Part shown: positions 41,991 to 52,838 of the stretch, piece by piece | Layout: the number at the start of each line of letters is the position of its first letter | How positions within the stretch are numbered: position 1 is the stretch's first letter | Origin: Lachnospiraceae bacterium | Lineage (GTDB): Bacteria > Bacillota > Clostridia > Lachnospirales > Lachnospiraceae | Direction of reading: 5' to 3' | Length of the DNA stretch: 64,000 bases | Assembly (NCBI GenBank): GCA_021203465.1 | Contig: JAJQBC010000124.1 | Coordinates: forward strand, 38,988 to 102,987 | The notes under the pieces: model-generated | Seen by the model: only the letters and a program-made list of their open reading frames with translations | What the model was told of the DNA's origin: nothing | Database searches by the model: none | Translations under genes and position numbers: made by a program

Positions 41991-42064
41991 GGAAGCATAG
42001 CTCAGCTGGGATGAGCGTTCGCCTCACACGCGAGAGGTCATGGGTTCGAGCCCCATTGCTTCCA
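41991..42064 (+). tRNA. tRNA-Val (CAC)
   Basis: Cloverleaf: acceptor GGAAGCA/TGCTTCC, D arm GCTC/GAGC, anticodon stem TTCGC/GCGAG with loop CTCACAC (anticodon CAC, reading GTG), T arm ATGGG/CCCAT around TTCGAGC, discriminator A. CCA is not encoded. Confidence 0.93.
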
Positions 42065-42090
42065 TTTGAAAAGTTTATATTTGTTGGCTT

Positions 42091-42163
42091 GGGGCATTAG
42101 CGCAGTTGGGAGCGCGCTACATTCGCATTGTAGAGGTCACGGGTTCGAATCCCGTATGCTCCA
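42091..42163 (+). tRNA. tRNA-Ala (CGC)
   Basis: Cloverleaf: acceptor GGGGCAT/ATGCTCC with the G3-U70 pair that identifies alanine tRNAs, D arm GCGC/GCGC, anticodon stem CTACA/TGTAG with loop TTCGCAT (anticodon CGC, reading GCG), T arm ACGGG/CCCGT. CCA is not encoded. Confidence 0.93.
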
Positions 42164-42167
42164 TCAG

Positions 42168-42194
42168 AAAAGTCCGGGTTTCCGGGCTTTTTTT
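42168..42194 (+). terminator. Terminator after the tRNA pair
   Basis: AAAGTCCGG pairs with CCGGGCTTT (one G-U pair), 4-nt loop, then seven T. Confidence 0.88.
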
Positions 42195-42216
42195 GATGTT
42201 ACAGGGCAAAATGATC

Positions 42217-42245
42217 TTGTACTTTTCCCGCTTTTTGGGTATGAT
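42217..42245 (+). promoter_or_regulatory. Promoter candidate for the carboxypeptidase gene
   Basis: TTGTAC, 17-bp spacer, TATGAT. If real, the start site is near 42252, which would exclude the ATG at 42241. Confidence 0.5.
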
Positions 42246-42282
42246 AGAAAACAGAGATTTTCAGGAAAGGCTGGATTGCTCC

Positions 42283-44797
<2,515 letters not shown>

Positions 44798-44820
44798 ATA
44801 TATTTTATTTAAGGAAACAG

Positions 44821-44856
44821 AGAGTCTCTGCAATCAATGATTGTGGAGGCTCTTTT
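44821..44856 (+). terminator. Terminator after eno
   Basis: AGAGTCTC...CAATC pairs with GATTG...GAGGCTCT, then five T. Confidence 0.88.
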
Positions 44857-44988
44857 TGTGCCTTTCATTTTACATTTTGAGGGGCGAAAGGATTCGAAAT
44901 TGTTAAATTTCATGAGGTTATTTGATGACTGTAAGGATAAAATGAGTTATAATAATAAAATCAGGAAGTGAACAGGGGAGGGGCTATA

Positions 44989-46584
44989 ATGAGGGTTTTA
45001 ATTGCAGACGATGAATATAAAGTCTGCCAGTTGATTATACACTTGGTTCACTGGGAAGATTATGGAATGGAAATTATTGGTACCGCCAGTGACGGAGAAG
45101 AAGCACTTGAACTTATCTGTTCAGAAAAGCCGGACATCGTAATTACTGACATTCAAATGCCGGGATTGGACGGTATAAAACTTGTCGAAAGGACAAGCCA
45201 GATTGTTGAAAATGTTTATTTTGTGATTGTAAGCGGCTATAGCCAGTTTGAATATGCACGCCAGGCTGTAAGACTGGGTGTAGAAGACTATCTGGTTAAG
45301 CCCATTCGCAAGAAAGATCTGGAAGCTGTTCTCCAGAAAATTAAGGAAAAACATAAAAAAGCCGAGGATGGTTTTAACAAGTACGAAAATTTAAAAACAG
45401 AATTAATCCAGACACGCGAGAAGCTAAAAAATAACCTGTTGCAGGATTTGCTGTTTTCAGAAAATTTTACTTTTCAACAGGGGCAGGAAAAAGAGTACGG
45501 ATATGAATTTCGGGGAATAAGTTATCGAATGATTTTAGTACATCTGTTTGATAACTCCATGGATAGTGATTCCGCCGAAAGGATTTTTGTATTGAAGAAG
45601 ATTACGAAAATGCTTCATGAAAGAATGATTCCCTTGTGTCATGAATGCCTGTGCACTTTTCGGGAGCATGAAGCGATTTGTCTGCTAGACACAGAAAAAA
45701 TACAACAGGCTGTTTTAGATCGTCAAATGGTAAAGCTGATCACAGATATTTCAAATATTCAAGGAATCTTTTCTGGTGTTAATACACTTGTGGTGGTAGG
45801 AAATGAGTTTGCTGATCTCGAAAATTGTAGAATATATCTACATGCAATGCAGACCTTTTTGCTTGACAGATTCAGGCAAAGCAGACAAATTATTTTTCTG
45901 GATGATCACAAAGAGGAAAACATTGCAGATTTAAATGTTCTTCTTACTCCTGATTTCAGAAAGAATTTCCTGCGGGAGATTGAACTTTTGAATGTGAATA
46001 ACGTTGCCTGCCTGATCGATGAATTTCAGGAAAATTTAAGACAACATAATCAGAACCCGGAGTACTTTTTTGCTGTCTACAGGGAATTTGTCGGAGTTTT
46101 CCTGATAGGCACACAGAGTCATTACAAGGATGCCGAACCATGCGAAATGAAGGATTTCCTACACGGGCTTGATGTGTTCTTTGATTATGATGATTTATTT
46201 GAATGGTTGAAACAGAATATAGTAAACTACATTGAACGACAGGAGCAGAGAATACAAGATTTGGAATCACGACCTGTTCGAATGGCTAAGAAATATATCA
46301 ATACTCATTTTAGAGAAAATTTGAATCTTGAGACGGTCGGAAAAGAAGTTGGATTGAATCCTGCATATTTTTCATCAATATTCAAAAAAGACACAGGACA
46401 AAACTTTACAGAATACGTAATTTCGGTGAGAATGGAAAATGCCAAAAGATTGCTGCTTCAAACCAATAAAGAACTCATAGACATTTCGTACGAAGTCGGT
46501 TATCAGGATGTAAAGTACTTTACAAAATTGTTCAAGAAAAGCTATAGTTTGACACCGACAGAATACAGAAAACTTTATCGCTAA
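44989..46584 (+). CDS. YesN-type response regulator (REC plus AraC DNA-binding domain)
   Basis: A 531-residue two-component regulator. The receiver domain (1-120) has the acidic pair near Asp7-Asp8, phosphoacceptor Asp54 in VITDIQMPG, and the conserved Lys in YLVKPI. A long unassigned middle region follows, and the last 100 residues are two AraC-type helix-turn-helix motifs (LETVGKEVGLNPAYFSSIFK, then YEVGYQDVKYFTKLFKK). Such regulators switch on carbohydrate uptake loci. ATG 44989 is behind AACAGGGGAGGGG. Its partner kinase starts 8 bp downstream. This gene begins the AT-rich 45-54 kb region. Confidence 0.9.
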   Translation: MRVLIADDEYKVCQLIIHLVHWEDYGMEIIGTASDGEEALELICSEKPDIVITDIQMPGLDGIKLVERTSQIVENVYFVIVSGYSQFEYARQAVRLGVEDYLVKPIRKKDLEAVLQKIKEKHKKAEDGFNKYENLKTELIQTREKLKNNLLQDLLFSENFTFQQGQEKEYGYEFRGISYRMILVHLFDNSMDSDSAERIFVLKKITKMLHERMIPLCHECLCTFREHEAICLLDTEKIQQAVLDRQMVKLITDISNIQGIFSGVNTLVVVGNEFADLENCRIYLHAMQTFLLDRFRQSRQIIFLDDHKEENIADLNVLLTPDFRKNFLREIELLNVNNVACLIDEFQENLRQHNQNPEYFFAVYREFVGVFLIGTQSHYKDAEPCEMKDFLHGLDVFFDYDDLFEWLKQNIVNYIERQEQRIQDLESRPVRMAKKYINTHFRENLNLETVGKEVGLNPAYFSSIFKKDTGQNFTEYVISVRMENAKRLLLQTNKELIDISYEVGYQDVKYFTKLFKKSYSLTPTEYRKLYR

Positions 46585-46592
46585 GGAAAGTC

Positions 46593-47618
46593 ATGAAAAA
46601 GGTCAGCCTTGTCAACAGACAAAATATTTTGTATGGATGCGTGGTACTTTATATTCTGGAGGCATTTACTGTTCTGATGCTTTATTATTTGGGGGCGTTC
46701 TCTGGAAATAGAGTGGCGCAAAATATCCTTTTTATTGTAATCTTTGTACAGGCAGTATCCCTCAGTCTGCTCTGCATACAGAATATTCGTCGCCTGAAGG
46801 AATATCAACATCTTTGCCAGCGATTTGTCGAAGGGGAGATCTATCAGGATTTTATCGAACAGATTGGCGCATGGGACTCTTTTCTTGGGGACGCGATCAA
46901 AAGAATGGATGAACTTACAGAGCGTAAAAATGTGATGCAATTATCCACAAAACAGGCGGAATTTCTGGCATTGCAGAATCAGATCAATCCACATTTTCTT
47001 TATAACACGCTGGAAGCCATTCGTGGGGATGCGCTTTGTCTTGGAGCAGATAAAATAGCAGATATAACCGAGGCATTGTCCGTTTTTTTTCGTTATACCA
47101 TTACAAACACAAGAAATCTGGTCACATTTCAGGAGGAGCTTGACAATGTAGAAAATTATTTTATTATCCAGAAGTATCGATTTGGCGATAAGCTTGAACT
47201 AAGTACTAATTTTGAGGATGATGAACGGATTCTCATGCGGATACTTTGTCCCAAACTTTCCCTACAGCCGATTGTTGAAAATGCAATTTTTCACGGCATT
47301 GAGAAAAGACGAGAAGGTGGATTAGTTGAAATTGATGTAGAGCTGGTAAACGATACTGTTCACATTAATATCAGCGATAATGGAATAGGAATGACTGCTG
47401 AAAAGCTAAAACAGTTGAATGTAGGACTTCAGAATGCATCCGTTGGACATATACAAGAGGAAAATAAGAAAAATGGAGGAATCGCACTGAAGAACGTATC
47501 GCGCAGAATTAAACTATTATTTGGGGAAGACTATGGATTGCGGGTGAGCAGTATAGAAGGAATGGGCACGAACGTAGAGATGACGTTGCCGATAAAACTA
47601 TCAGAGGACGACGCATGA
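46593..47618 (+). CDS. YesM-type sensor histidine kinase without an extracellular sensor domain
   Basis: A 341-residue membrane kinase. Two helices (about 12-33 and 44-63) are separated by only about ten residues, so no ligand-binding ectodomain exists, unlike typical YesM proteins with 200-300-residue dCache domains. The His-kinase segment NPHFLYNTLEAIR (phosphoacceptor His134) and the ATPase domain (PIVENAIFHGIE, then ISDNGIGM) follow. It must sense through the membrane or another protein. It overlaps the next, ATPase-like gene by 4 bp and presumably phosphorylates the upstream regulator. Confidence 0.88.
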   Translation: MKKVSLVNRQNILYGCVVLYILEAFTVLMLYYLGAFSGNRVAQNILFIVIFVQAVSLSLLCIQNIRRLKEYQHLCQRFVEGEIYQDFIEQIGAWDSFLGDAIKRMDELTERKNVMQLSTKQAEFLALQNQINPHFLYNTLEAIRGDALCLGADKIADITEALSVFFRYTITNTRNLVTFQEELDNVENYFIIQKYRFGDKLELSTNFEDDERILMRILCPKLSLQPIVENAIFHGIEKRREGGLVEIDVELVNDTVHINISDNGIGMTAEKLKQLNVGLQNASVGHIQEENKKNGGIALKNVSRRIKLLFGEDYGLRVSSIEGMGTNVEMTLPIKLSEDDA

Positions 47619-49075
47619 AACAGGAATTACTTTTATTAAAACAGGTAAGACTGCAATGTCCTGATGGTATACAGGTGCAGTTTTTTTCTCTGTGTCTTTA
47701 TGAGAAAGATTTTTATAGTATTGTCTGTGACAATCTGGAGACAAGAACGGCACTGGCAGATTTTTTTAGAGGAAAAGCTGCTGTATCCTGCAGAATGATT
47801 CGTTTTAGAGGAAAACAAGAAAGACAGGAAAATCTTATGCAGATTTTTCGAAAAAAAGGAACTGTAATCGGGCAGAAAGGGAAACTGATTAGCGCGTTAT
47901 CTATTGCTGAGAATATTTGTCTGTTTTCAAATATTTCAAAGTGGAATTATAAAAAAACATTTCTGAAGGAATCAGAAAAACTTGGCGAGATGTTTCATAT
48001 CTGTGTTGATTTTCAGAAATCAGTTGATGAACTCACTGATATGGAACGTGTATGTATTGAACTATTGAAAGCATATGCGGAGAAAAGAGAGCTGATTGTT
48101 CTTGATGGACTTTCTATGTATTTGTCTCAAAATGAACTGAGCGAAGTTCATCAAATTCTAAAAAGTATGCAAAGCAAAAGCGATAAAATATCTTTTATTA
48201 TGCTTGAAAATCTCTGCGATACTGTATTTGAATGGTCTGACCGCTGCCAGATTATAAAAGCAGGTACGGATTTTGGCGTATTTAAGTCAAACACTCTAAA
48301 TCGAAGAAAGCTGTACGATTTTTATCTGGGACACAGTATACATCGCCATTCGGAATATCATGGAGACTTTGACGAGGTGGATAGCCTTCTTCCAGCATTT
48401 GAACTTCATGATATATTTACAGATTATCTATCTGATATAAGTTTTTGCGTTTCTCATGGTGAACTTTTGAATGTTTTTTGTGCCGATTTATCAAGCCTGA
48501 TAGGCATTTGCAGATGTATCAGTGGGCGGGACAAGCCAATTCATGGAGAAATTTACGTAAATGGTGAGGCTGTATATATAAGAAATTTGAGGGGCATGCG
48601 AAAAAAAAGAATATGTTATTTTAAAACACATGCATACGATACGATGTTGATTCCGGATATGACAGTGCATGAAAATATAATGCTTGAACTGGCAAAAAAA
48701 ATGCCAAGTCCGTATATTCAAAAAAAATACCAAGACAGTATCGATCAGTTGATTGAGCAGGTTTTTGGCAAGGGGTTTTCTGAATTGAAGGTTTGTGAAT
48801 TAGCGGTTTTGGACAGGCAGAAACTGGCCTTTTTTAAAATATATCTGGAAGCACCGGCAATTGTCCTTTGTGAGAGGCCATTTCTGGATTCAGATATACA
48901 GCTCATGGAAGTTACCAAAGATGCTTTAAAACAGTTATCAGATCGTGGAATTGCAATTATCATACTGACTATGGATTTCAGTTCTTTAAATGAATTTGAA
49001 GGCGACAGCGTTTATATAAAGGCTGGCAGATTAGTAGATGAAGACGAAATCTATCAAACATTATATCCCATTTGA
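47615..49075 (+). CDS. Degenerate RbsA/MglA-like double ATPase (pseudo-ATPase) in the two-component operon
   Basis: A 486-residue homolog of sugar ABC ATPases with both nucleotide sites destroyed. Segments still alignable are LSIAENICLF (equivalent to SVAENIFLG), LIVLDGLS (Walker B with the catalytic Glu replaced), MTVHENIMLE and AIVLCERPF in the second half. Walker A is missing in both halves (around CDNLETRTAL and FCADLSSLIG), and neither LSGGQ signature survives (LTDMER, ELAVLDRQ). It is translated from an ATG overlapping the kinase stop and has an open, full-length frame, so it is not a decaying pseudogene. A role in coupling the importer to the kinase is inferred. Confidence 0.75.
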   Translation: MKQELLLLKQVRLQCPDGIQVQFFSLCLYEKDFYSIVCDNLETRTALADFFRGKAAVSCRMIRFRGKQERQENLMQIFRKKGTVIGQKGKLISALSIAENICLFSNISKWNYKKTFLKESEKLGEMFHICVDFQKSVDELTDMERVCIELLKAYAEKRELIVLDGLSMYLSQNELSEVHQILKSMQSKSDKISFIMLENLCDTVFEWSDRCQIIKAGTDFGVFKSNTLNRRKLYDFYLGHSIHRHSEYHGDFDEVDSLLPAFELHDIFTDYLSDISFCVSHGELLNVFCADLSSLIGICRCISGRDKPIHGEIYVNGEAVYIRNLRGMRKKRICYFKTHAYDTMLIPDMTVHENIMLELAKKMPSPYIQKKYQDSIDQLIEQVFGKGFSELKVCELAVLDRQKLAFFKIYLEAPAIVLCERPFLDSDIQLMEVTKDALKQLSDRGIAIIILTMDFSSLNEFEGDSVYIKAGRLVDEDEIYQTLYPI

Positions 49076-49116
49076 CATATTTGCTTTTGTCAATATAATA
49101 GTTATGCTGAAAAAAT

Positions 49117-49168
49117 AGGGGAGTTTTTTTAGATATTTTTCTGAATATCTAAAGAAATTCCCCTTTTT
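49117..49168 (+). terminator. Terminator between the regulatory and transport operons
   Basis: AGGGGAGTTT pairs with AAATTCCCCT, with an inner AGATATT/AATATCT, then five T. Confidence 0.8.
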
Positions 49169-49182
49169 CTAAAGAACAGAAG

Positions 49183-49211
49183 TTGTGACAAACTCACAAA
49201 ATCGTTATATT
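49183..49211 (+). promoter_or_regulatory. Promoter of the sugar ABC operon with overlapping palindrome
   Basis: TTGTGA (49183-49188), 17-bp spacer, TATATT (49206-49211). The -35 is the left arm of TTGTGA-caaac-TCACAA (49183-49199), a candidate operator for the YesN-like regulator or another factor. Confidence 0.55.
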
Positions 49212-49249
49212 AATGATGCCACAAGAAAAAAATATGGAGGAAACAAAAA

Positions 49250-50314
49250 ATGAAGAAAAAAATGGTTACCCTTATGTTAACTGTCTGTTGTTCAATGGGA
49301 CTCTTGCTCACTGGATGTGGAAGTTCTGACAACACATCATCATCCGCAGACACATCGTCGGATACAACTGCAACAGAGGAAGACACCACGGATGTAGCTG
49401 CGGCAGAGGAAGAGGGAGAAGAATTGCAAAAGATTGCACTGCTGACTGCGATGGGAGGATCTGAAAGTTGGCAGAATCGTATTGAGCTTGCTACGACGCT
49501 GGATGAAGAGTATGGATTTGAAGTTACGAATATTGACTGTGACGGTAATGTCACAACTCAGGCACAGCAGATAGAAAGCTGCATGGAATCTGGATATGAC
49601 GCCATCATTATTTCTCCTGCGGATGTTTCCGCTATCATCACAACGGTTGAGAAAGCAACGGAAGCAGGCGTACCGGTAGTTTCTACTGAGGGAGTATTTG
49701 AGGGTGCTTCGGCATGCGTCACCATTCCGGAGTATGATTCTGCATACTATATGGGAACTCAGGCAGCAGAATGGCTGAATGAAAATTGGCCGGATAAGAC
49801 AGAATTAAATGTAATGGATATGAACTATGAGTTCCTTGAGAATTGTATTGAACGTAATACCGGTTTTATGGACGGTCTGAAAGATAACTGCAATGCTACG
49901 ATTAATGTAGTAAGCGATGTATCGCCGACCACAACTGTAGAGGCAGAAAGCATGGCTGAGAGCGCCTTGCAGGCGGACAGCATCGATGTGTGTATGTCAA
50001 CCAATGGTGATTTCCTCTATGGGTTTGTGTTGGCCTGCGAAAATCTCGGCGTGGATCTTGACACCGTGGCTGGATTTATAATGGATGCGACGGCATCTTC
50101 CCTTCAGTATTTAAAAGAGGGAAAGGTTATAAAGGGCATTTGTGCCTGGAGTACCCCTCAAGGGCAGGTGGAATATTGGCTTGAAGCCACGCAGTATGTA
50201 CTTTCTGATGAATATGACGCATCGGAGGGCTGTAAGGAGTATGATCTTGATTATCTGTATATTACGGATGAAAATGTAGATCAGGCGATGATTGATTTTG
50301 GCGTAACAGAGTAA
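49250..50314 (+). CDS. Sugar ABC transporter substrate-binding lipoprotein (type I periplasmic-binding fold)
   Basis: A 354-residue exported lipoprotein. The signal peptide ends in the lipobox LLTGC (Cys23), followed by a Ser/Thr/Asp-rich linker. The binding domain is of the RbsB-like class: QQIESCMESGYDAIIISPADV is the typical hinge segment. Ligands in this class are pentoses, hexoses, polyols or autoinducer-2; the specific one is not readable. ATG 49250 follows ATGGAGGAAAC. It heads the transport operon. Confidence 0.9.
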   Translation: MKKKMVTLMLTVCCSMGLLLTGCGSSDNTSSSADTSSDTTATEEDTTDVAAAEEEGEELQKIALLTAMGGSESWQNRIELATTLDEEYGFEVTNIDCDGNVTTQAQQIESCMESGYDAIIISPADVSAIITTVEKATEAGVPVVSTEGVFEGASACVTIPEYDSAYYMGTQAAEWLNENWPDKTELNVMDMNYEFLENCIERNTGFMDGLKDNCNATINVVSDVSPTTTVEAESMAESALQADSIDVCMSTNGDFLYGFVLACENLGVDLDTVAGFIMDATASSLQYLKEGKVIKGICAWSTPQGQVEYWLEATQYVLSDEYDASEGCKEYDLDYLYITDENVDQAMIDFGVTE

Positions 50315-50336
50315 ATTAAGATTACAGGGGACGTAT

Positions 50337-51833
50337 ATGGCTGCTATTATAGATTGCAAAAATATAACAAAAGCTTTTCCAGGTGTGCTTGCGCTGAATG
50401 ATGTGAACATTGATTTTCAAAGAGGAGAGATTCATGCGATCGTTGGTGAAAACGGAGCTGGGAAATCAACCCTTATTAAAACTCTGTGTGGAATTCATGC
50501 TCCGGATAAGGGACAAATATTTTTTGAAGGAGCTGAAATCAGGAACATCACACCGAAGGTTGCGCGGGATTTTGGAATCACGGTGATTTATCAGGAACTG
50601 ACTTTGGTAAAAGACCTGTCAATAGCAGAAAATATCTTTCTAGGAGAATTCCCGAAAACGGGAATTCTCCTGAATGAAAAAAGTATGCTGCGAAAAGCAC
50701 AGGAAATTATGGATGAGCTTGAATTAAAGCTTGATCCTAGAACAAAGGTGGATGAGCTGACGACAGGTTATCAGCAGATGATTGAAATATCCAGAGCAGT
50801 GGCCAAAGAGGCGAAAATCCTGATTTTAGATGAACCAACAGCGTCATTGTCCAATAACGAGGTAGAGATACTGTTCCGTTTTATTAGGAAAGCAAAAGCA
50901 AAAAATATTACGATCATTTATATTTCTCACAGACTGGAAGAGATTTTTGAGATATCTGATCGGATTACTGTTTTGCGGGATGGAAAGAAAATTGCGACAC
51001 TGAATACATGTGATACGAATCGCGACGAGTTGATCAGGCTGATGGTTGGAAGAGAGCTTGGCGAAATTTATCCAGAGAGATCCTTGACACATCAGTCAGA
51101 AGTTGTGCTGGAAGCATTACATCTAACAGGAAATGGTGATCAGGATATCTCGCTCAAACTTCATAAGGGTGAAGTTTTGGGATTAGGTGGATTGGTCGGA
51201 GCTGGTCGTACTGAATTTGCAGAGATGCTCTTTGGAGCGAAAAGGATTGACTCTGGAGAACTTCCCATCAAAGGCAGGAAAGTCAATTTTCATTTACCAA
51301 AACAGGCTATGAGACAGGGGATTGTTCTCATGCCGGAGGATCGAAAGAGCGAAGGAATTATTCTGGACATGTCAATCCGAGAAAATATCGTACTTTCTGT
51401 CCTTGGAAAGATCTCAGATTTTATGATTGTTAATAAGAAAAAGGAAATGGAAATGGTTGACAGATTTATTGAGACCATGAACATCAAAACTCCTTCTTCT
51501 GAGCAGACAGTTAAAAACCTGAGTGGTGGAAATCAACAGAAGGTTGTGCTGGCAAAAGGAATGGCAACAGAGCCAGACATCGTCATTATAGATGAACCAA
51601 CCAGAGGAATTGATGTAGGTGCAAAAAGAGAGGTATATACTCTGATTAACCAAATGGTGGAAGAGGGAAAATCCGTAATCTTGATTTCATCAGATATGGA
51701 GGAACTTCTTGGCATGTCAGACAGAATTGCAGTATTCTGCGAGGGACATCTAAGCAGTATTATAGAAAAAAAGGAGTTTGATGCGGAGCTTGTTTTAAAA
51801 TATGCATCCGCATATGAAGCGGTAGAGGATTGA
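50337..51833 (+). CDS. Sugar ABC transporter ATPase (RbsA/MglA/XylG type)
   Basis: A 498-residue protein of two fused nucleotide-binding domains that powers import through the RbsC-like permease. The first half is complete: GENGAGKST Walker A, ILDEPTAS Walker B, YISHR H-loop. The second half has the family's usual altered Walker A (GLVGAGRTE) with LSGGNQQKV and IIDEPTRG intact. It contrasts directly with the dead paralog at 47615. Start ATG 50337 after AGGGGACG. Fourth gene of the locus in order, 22 bp after the binding protein. Confidence 0.93.
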   Translation: MAAIIDCKNITKAFPGVLALNDVNIDFQRGEIHAIVGENGAGKSTLIKTLCGIHAPDKGQIFFEGAEIRNITPKVARDFGITVIYQELTLVKDLSIAENIFLGEFPKTGILLNEKSMLRKAQEIMDELELKLDPRTKVDELTTGYQQMIEISRAVAKEAKILILDEPTASLSNNEVEILFRFIRKAKAKNITIIYISHRLEEIFEISDRITVLRDGKKIATLNTCDTNRDELIRLMVGRELGEIYPERSLTHQSEVVLEALHLTGNGDQDISLKLHKGEVLGLGGLVGAGRTEFAEMLFGAKRIDSGELPIKGRKVNFHLPKQAMRQGIVLMPEDRKSEGIILDMSIRENIVLSVLGKISDFMIVNKKKEMEMVDRFIETMNIKTPSSEQTVKNLSGGNQQKVVLAKGMATEPDIVIIDEPTRGIDVGAKREVYTLINQMVEEGKSVILISSDMEELLGMSDRIAVFCEGHLSSIIEKKEFDAELVLKYASAYEAVED

Positions 51834-51835
51834 CA

Positions 51836-52801
51836 ATGGAGAATACATTTAAAAAGAGAACAAAAAAAGGATTTGGTATCATTGCCGTTCTAATTGTTGT
51901 AATCGTTTTCTTTTCTATCATGAGTAGCAACTTTTTGACGCTTTCCAATATGCGAACAATATTGTTACAGGTATCCAGTACATGTGTGTGTTCATTAGGC
52001 ATGATGTTTGTACTGGTCACCGGTGGCATCGATCTTTCAGTTGGATATATGGCTTCCGCAGCTGGAATGTTAAGTGCATTTTGTATGACAACAGCAAATA
52101 TGAACGGAGCTGCAGCTTTTCTGGTCACATTACTTTTCGCACTGGTCATTGGAGCTATCCAGGGAATTCTGATTGCTAAAATCAAGGTTCCACCTTTTAT
52201 TGTTACGATGGCATTTATGAATGGGTTGAAAGGTTTTAGCTATCTGATCACATCTGGACGGGCGATTTATGATTTGCCGGATTTTGTACGAGGTATTGGA
52301 CAAGGTACGGTTTTGGGTATTCCATTACCGGTGCTGATTATGGTGATTCTGATTATTATCACCTCTTTTTTTACCAGAAAAATTTACGTAGGCAGATATT
52401 TTTACGCAGTTGGGAGCAATGAAGAGGCTGCCCGGCTTGCGGGAATCAATTCGGATGCAGTAAAAATCGCCACTTATATGCTTAGTTCATTTTTCGCGTA
52501 CCTGGCAGGTATTATTATGATGGGAAGACTGGCCACGGCGTCACCGAACTCCGGAGATGGATTTGAATTTGATGTTATCACCGCCTGTGTTCTTGGTGGA
52601 GTTTCTATGAGCGGTGGAAAAGGGAAGGTTTATCAGGCGGTTGTCGGTGCTATCATTATTGCAGCTTTGAATAATGGAATGATCCAATTACATATCGACA
52701 CTTATGTACAGTTGGTTATTAAAGGATTGATTCTGTTGCTTGCAGTTGTATTTGATTGCCTTCAGCAAAATAGGAAACAGAAAGTTAAACTTGCAGCATA
52801 G
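51836..52801 (+). CDS. Sugar ABC transporter permease (RbsC type)
   Basis: A 321-residue permease of the branched-chain/ribose family with about 8-10 transmembrane helices. Family segments are VLVTGGIDLSVG in the second or third helix and the AARLAGIN-containing loop (equivalent to AARLSGI) that contacts the ATPase; GGVSMSGGKG near the end is also typical. ATG 51836 is chosen over the TTG two codons upstream; AGAGGATTG is the ribosome binding site. It begins 2 bp after the ATPase stop. Confidence 0.92.
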   Translation: MENTFKKRTKKGFGIIAVLIVVIVFFSIMSSNFLTLSNMRTILLQVSSTCVCSLGMMFVLVTGGIDLSVGYMASAAGMLSAFCMTTANMNGAAAFLVTLLFALVIGAIQGILIAKIKVPPFIVTMAFMNGLKGFSYLITSGRAIYDLPDFVRGIGQGTVLGIPLPVLIMVILIIITSFFTRKIYVGRYFYAVGSNEEAARLAGINSDAVKIATYMLSSFFAYLAGIIMMGRLATASPNSGDGFEFDVITACVLGGVSMSGGKGKVYQAVVGAIIIAALNNGMIQLHIDTYVQLVIKGLILLLAVVFDCLQQNRKQKVKLAA

Positions 52802-52838
52802 AATGGGATGAAGTAAGGTAAGGAGAGAACGAAGAATT

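Noticed and set aside
42106..42282. Open frame upstream of the carboxypeptidase reaching into the tRNA-Ala gene
   Set aside because: It crosses a tRNA, a strong terminator and a promoter; translation there is not plausible.
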